From Monocercomonoides exilis (lineage: Eukaryota; Preaxostyla; Oxymonadida; Polymastigidae), in contig LSRY02000056.1 of the NCBI GenBank assembly GCA_001643675.2, forward strand, positions 191,001 through 255,000: a DNA stretch of 64,000 bases, written 5' to 3'. This document shows, one piece after another, positions 60,747 to 64,000 of the stretch. The position numbers and the translations under genes are program-made. The notes under the pieces were generated by a model, which saw only the letters and a program-made list of their open reading frames with translations, made no database searches and was not told the origin of the DNA. Each line of letters begins with the position of its first letter. The stretch's first letter is position 1.

Positions 60747-63700
60747 TCAGTCCTCCTCTGACAAGATGATGATGTCCTCCTCTGCAGGCTCAATGATCTC
60801 ATCTCCACTTTCACACATGTCATCCGCCTGGACAACAGAAATGATCGGCTCCTTCAGCTCGCGCAGAAACATCACCAGTGACTTCAGATCAGTCTGCGAC
60901 AGGATCAGAAAGCAGAACAGCATCGACGGATCGACCTCAGAAATAGGCATCTTCAGGATCCGCTGCGGAGTGAAGGAGGAGAAGATGGAAGGAGGAAGAC
61001 CACACAGACGTGGAGGAGGAGGTGGAGATTCAGCAACAGGATGTGTGTTTGTATTGGATGAATGCTGTGAAGTTGGCAACGTTGTTGAAGGAAATGGAGT
61101 TTGTGTGGATGTTGAGGCTGTAGTAGCTGTTAATGTATTTGATGGAGAGGCTGATAGAGATGATGATGATGATGTTGTTGTTGCATCTGGTGCAGCAGGA
61201 GACGAAGGGCAAAGTGGGTTCGATGTATTCAACGACGGCATCACAGTCTGATTCACCAAAGAAGCATTGTTCAATTGCATTGTCTGAAAAGTGTTCGAAA
61301 CAGAGAAGTTCTGAGGAGTTTGCTTAGCTCCACAAATCGTTGGATTCTGAACAGCTGGCAGAGAAGCAGCATAAAAAGGCGGAGGTGGAGAAGGAGCATA
61401 GCAGCTGGACTGGCTGAGAAGAGGCAGTGTCTGTGTGTTCGTTTGATGCTGAGCTTGCAATGGAACACAATTTGGCTGCTGTGCGAGAGAATGATAAGGA
61501 AGTGGAGGCTGTACAGGCACAGGAGGAGAATAAAAGGACTTCTTCTTTGTTGAATGAGAATTCGCACTCAACCAATCAGAAGTTGTACTTTCGCCTCCTC
61601 CTCCTCCTCCCCCGCTGCTTCCACTGCTGCTGCTGCTGCTGTTCAGAAGAGAAGAAGGAGCAATCTCCATTTTCAGGTCAAGTTCAATCAGAAGACGAGC
61701 TTTTCGCATCTCCTGCTGTTGCTGCTTCTCCTTTTCAGTCAGCTCACGGAAGGGCTTTTTGACTGAGGAAGAAGAGAAAGGAGTAGAAGAGGAAGGAATA
61801 GAAAAAGAACCAGAATTTTGATTAACAAAAGAAGAAGAAGGGGAGAATGAGGAAGAGGAAGAAACAGAAGAAGACAATAAAGATGCAGAAAGCGGTGCTC
61901 CATCACCTGCACCCTCTCCTCTTCCATCGCTCATCTTCTGTGCCTCGCTCATCCACTCCCTCATCACCCTCTCCTTCGTCACAGCCTGCTGAGTGGTGTG
62001 TGGATCGAGGTAGAACAAGTCATAGCCACGATGCCCAACAAACCAAAGAGAACAGCGCGGCTTGCCTCCAACTATTCCAACGGATGAAGGATGGGATATG
62101 CACAACTGAATGAAATGAAGGATGCGAATAACAATTGTGTTGTAAAATAAATAAATAAAAATTTTTGATAAAAACTTATATAGAAAATACTTGTGAAAAT
62201 ATACAAGATGAAAAATATTTTCAAATACTTCATCAAACAAGACAACGATCTTTTACTTGAAAAAAACAATCAATTTTTATATTTCTTTTCTTTAAACAAC
62301 AAATGCTTCAATGGACCGAGGAAAAATGATAGCCATACCTTGATAGTGTCATAATATTCGATGTTGACTGTAGTTAATCCCAGTCTGACTGGAAGCAGCA
62401 GCAGAAGAGGAGGGAAAGGAGACAAATAAAATGGCGAAGTGAAAAGATCAGAGGAACTGGATAAATACGGAATCTCATGAAATAAAGATGGCTTTTCCAA
62501 CTTCTTTCTGTTGGATGAACTTAAACGAGAATTTAATGAAGAAGAAGGAGGAGGAGAAGACGAAGATGAAGATGAAGAAGATGGAGAAGAAGAGGAAAAA
62601 GATGATGCACATGTTGAAAGTGGATTAAAAGAAGATGAAGAAGTCGAAGAAGATGACAATGATGGTACTGCTGATTGTGTTGAAGATGGCTGAGCTGATG
62701 AATTCAAAGAAGGCGAAGAAGAACAAACTGATTCTTTTGCTTTGGCAGCTGAAGAAGACTGTGAACAATTTGAGTGTTCTGAATTGAATGGCAATTGTGC
62801 TAATTGTGGAGTATACCTGTCAAAAGAGTCAGAGAGAGGAGAAGGAGGAAAAGGAGGAGGATGCTGGTGAAGTGAATGATGTGTCTTTTTCTTTGAAGTT
62901 CGAGCAAAGATAGGAATGTTCAAACGATCCATTGCACTTTTCTGAGAAGCTGTGTTTGGAAAGCGCACAGAAGCAGAAGCAGCAGCAGCAGAAGAAGAGG
63001 AAGATGAAGAAGAACAAGCCGACTGAATCGCAGAAAGCGAACAAGAGCTCCACGCAAACGGGTTATTCTGCTGTGCCTTCTGCTTGAATGATGCTATGCT
63101 GTGCTGCAGAGAGGCAAAAGGAGAGATTGAGAGGTCAGAAGGAGAAGAAGTCAATGACTCGAAAGTGGCATTGCAGCAGCATGTTTCAGAGACCGAAGAC
63201 AGTCGCCGCCGGCGCGGGAGAAACAGCTGCGGAGAATAAGACGAAGGAGAAGGAAGGAATGAGGAGCGGCTGAACATCCACTGCGGGCATGGCAGAGTGA
63301 ACATTGGGAGTGAGGAAGAGGAAGAAGAAGAAGAAGATGAGGAGGAAGAAGAAGATGAAGAAGAAGAGGAAGAAGGAGAAGGTGAAAATGTGCTGTACGT
63401 TCTTCTGAACTTCTGAAAGGATGCCTGTGCATCTTCCCAGTCACCATCAAACAGATCGTTCCCGCTTTGTACAGAAGGCGAGTGAGACAGCGGAGAAGGC
63501 GGAGGAGTTGATGAAGGAGACTCAGAAGAAAAAGAAGGCGACCGATCAGATGAGTCAGAATCCAAAGAACTTTTAGAGTGCGAATGCGTAAGCGAAAGTT
63601 TCGGAGAATTGTTTTGATTTGAATAAGAACTCACATTTTGCTTGTTGCTATCGCGTTTCATCATCCTTTGAATCCTCTTTCTGACTAGTTGGTGCTTCAG

Positions 63701-64000
63701 TGAGTTTCGTTTATTCAGCTCTCCTTGCACATCCTCCTGCGACACGTCGTTCACATCGCAGTATTCGTTCTCCCATTCGCCTTCATTCAGCTGCTCCTCA
63801 ACTTCTTCTCTGCTGCCTTCAGCTCCTTTCACTTCAGTTTCATGCTTATCATCCTGAAATTCAGTTACTTTTGATAGAGCATCTTTGCTTTCTATTCCAC
63901 AATCCTCAGTGTGAAGAGGGCTGCTGAAGATAGACAGAGACCTTGCAACAGACGGCGGAGGACTCGGCGGTGGCTCTTTGCGAACAGACGGCAAAGAGGG
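60747..64000 (-). CDS. ATG4: ATG4-like autophagy cysteine protease, C-terminal half (open at window edge)
   Basis: Two exons visible on the minus strand: from beyond 64000 to 62339, and 62105-60747. The intron GTATGG...ATTCAG joins them in phase 0. Across the junction the peptidase C54 sequence is restored: LLLLLPVRLGLTTVNIEYY, DTIK, then LCISHPSSVGIVGGKPRC and YDLFYLDPHTTQ, which carries the catalytic Asp and His. After a long Ser-rich insertion comes the family's closing block RILKMPISEVDPSMLFCFLI. ATG4 trims the C-terminus of ATG8 and removes it from lipid during autophagy. The catalytic Cys block must lie upstream outside the window. About 530 low-complexity residues, including a run of 26 or more Ser, separate the right edge from the protease core. 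The last residues IIEPAEEDIIILSEED resemble an acidic ATG8-interacting end but lack an aromatic residue. Confidence 0.85.

Noticed and set aside
1-64000. Reassigned stop codons (TAA/TAG as Gln), known in some oxymonads and ciliates
   Set aside because: TAA ends RPL7, RPL7A, SmF and SDE2 at the expected lengths, TAG ends the coiled-coil gene, and conserved proteins need no readthrough.
1-64000. CRISPR arrays, operon signals, tRNA or rRNA genes
   Set aside because: No spaced direct repeats, no cloverleaf or conserved rRNA blocks seen on either strand; gene structure is eukaryotic.

Overview
This is a gene-dense eukaryotic nuclear window from a flagellated protist. Genes lie on both strands. 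I can place more than 25 short spliceosomal introns (about 39 to 160 bp) by eye, with loose GTTTGN, GTATN or GTNNN donors and AG acceptors. TAA, TAG and TGA all end genes, so the code looks standard. Coding regions carry very long Ser tracts written as TCN repeats, and intergenic DNA is AT-rich. The mix of introns, axonemal genes and large right-handed beta-helix surface proteins with recurring Cys-Gly...Pro-Cys modules suggests a metamonad, most likely an oxymonad such as Monocercomonoides. That placement is inference.

Layout. 1-2350: edge of a decayed beta-helix paralogue (minus), an unrecognised decayed coding stretch (minus) and a 53-nt poly(A) tract. 2353-7055: a PHD-finger protein resembling CFP1/Spp1 of the Set1 complex. 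7898-10320 (minus): CFAP52. 10531-10959 (minus): Sm protein F. 11198-14816 (minus): a long coiled-coil protein. It is divergent from SDE2 (14911-16032). 16151-22431: a 2043-residue Cys-rich protein. 23060-23612: a small ubiquitin-fold protein. 24101-28779 (minus): a kelch plus coiled-coil protein, divergent from ribosomal protein uL30/RPL7 (28876-29717). 29961-35196: CFAP57. 36149-37168: ribosomal protein eL8/RPL7A. 37921-39739: a second decayed beta-helix paralogue. 40042-41532: a Merlin-type DNA transposon with inverted repeats. 42759-43448 (minus): Ran GTPase. 43704-45845 (minus): a two-finger C2HC protein. 46371-47957 (minus): a seven-span membrane protein. 48163-48945 (minus): a Utp12-domain protein, divergent from a giant type I beta-helix surface protein (49083-57986). 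58861-59939 (minus): a PlsC acyltransferase. 60747-64000 (minus, open at the window edge): the C-terminal half of an ATG4 protease.

Most genes are ordinary eukaryotic housekeeping functions: splicing (SmF, SDE2), translation (RPL7, RPL7A), ribosome biogenesis (Utp12), nuclear transport (Ran), chromatin (PHD protein), autophagy (ATG4), lipid synthesis (acyltransferase) and the axoneme (CFAP52, CFAP57). The accessory part is the beta-helix surface family, with one intact giant member and two broken copies in opposite orientation, plus the Merlin element. I did not find a convincing new multi-gene system. The best leads are the beta-helix family, the intron-containing Merlin element, the unusual exon structures and the split Cys-rich domain of the 2043-residue protein.
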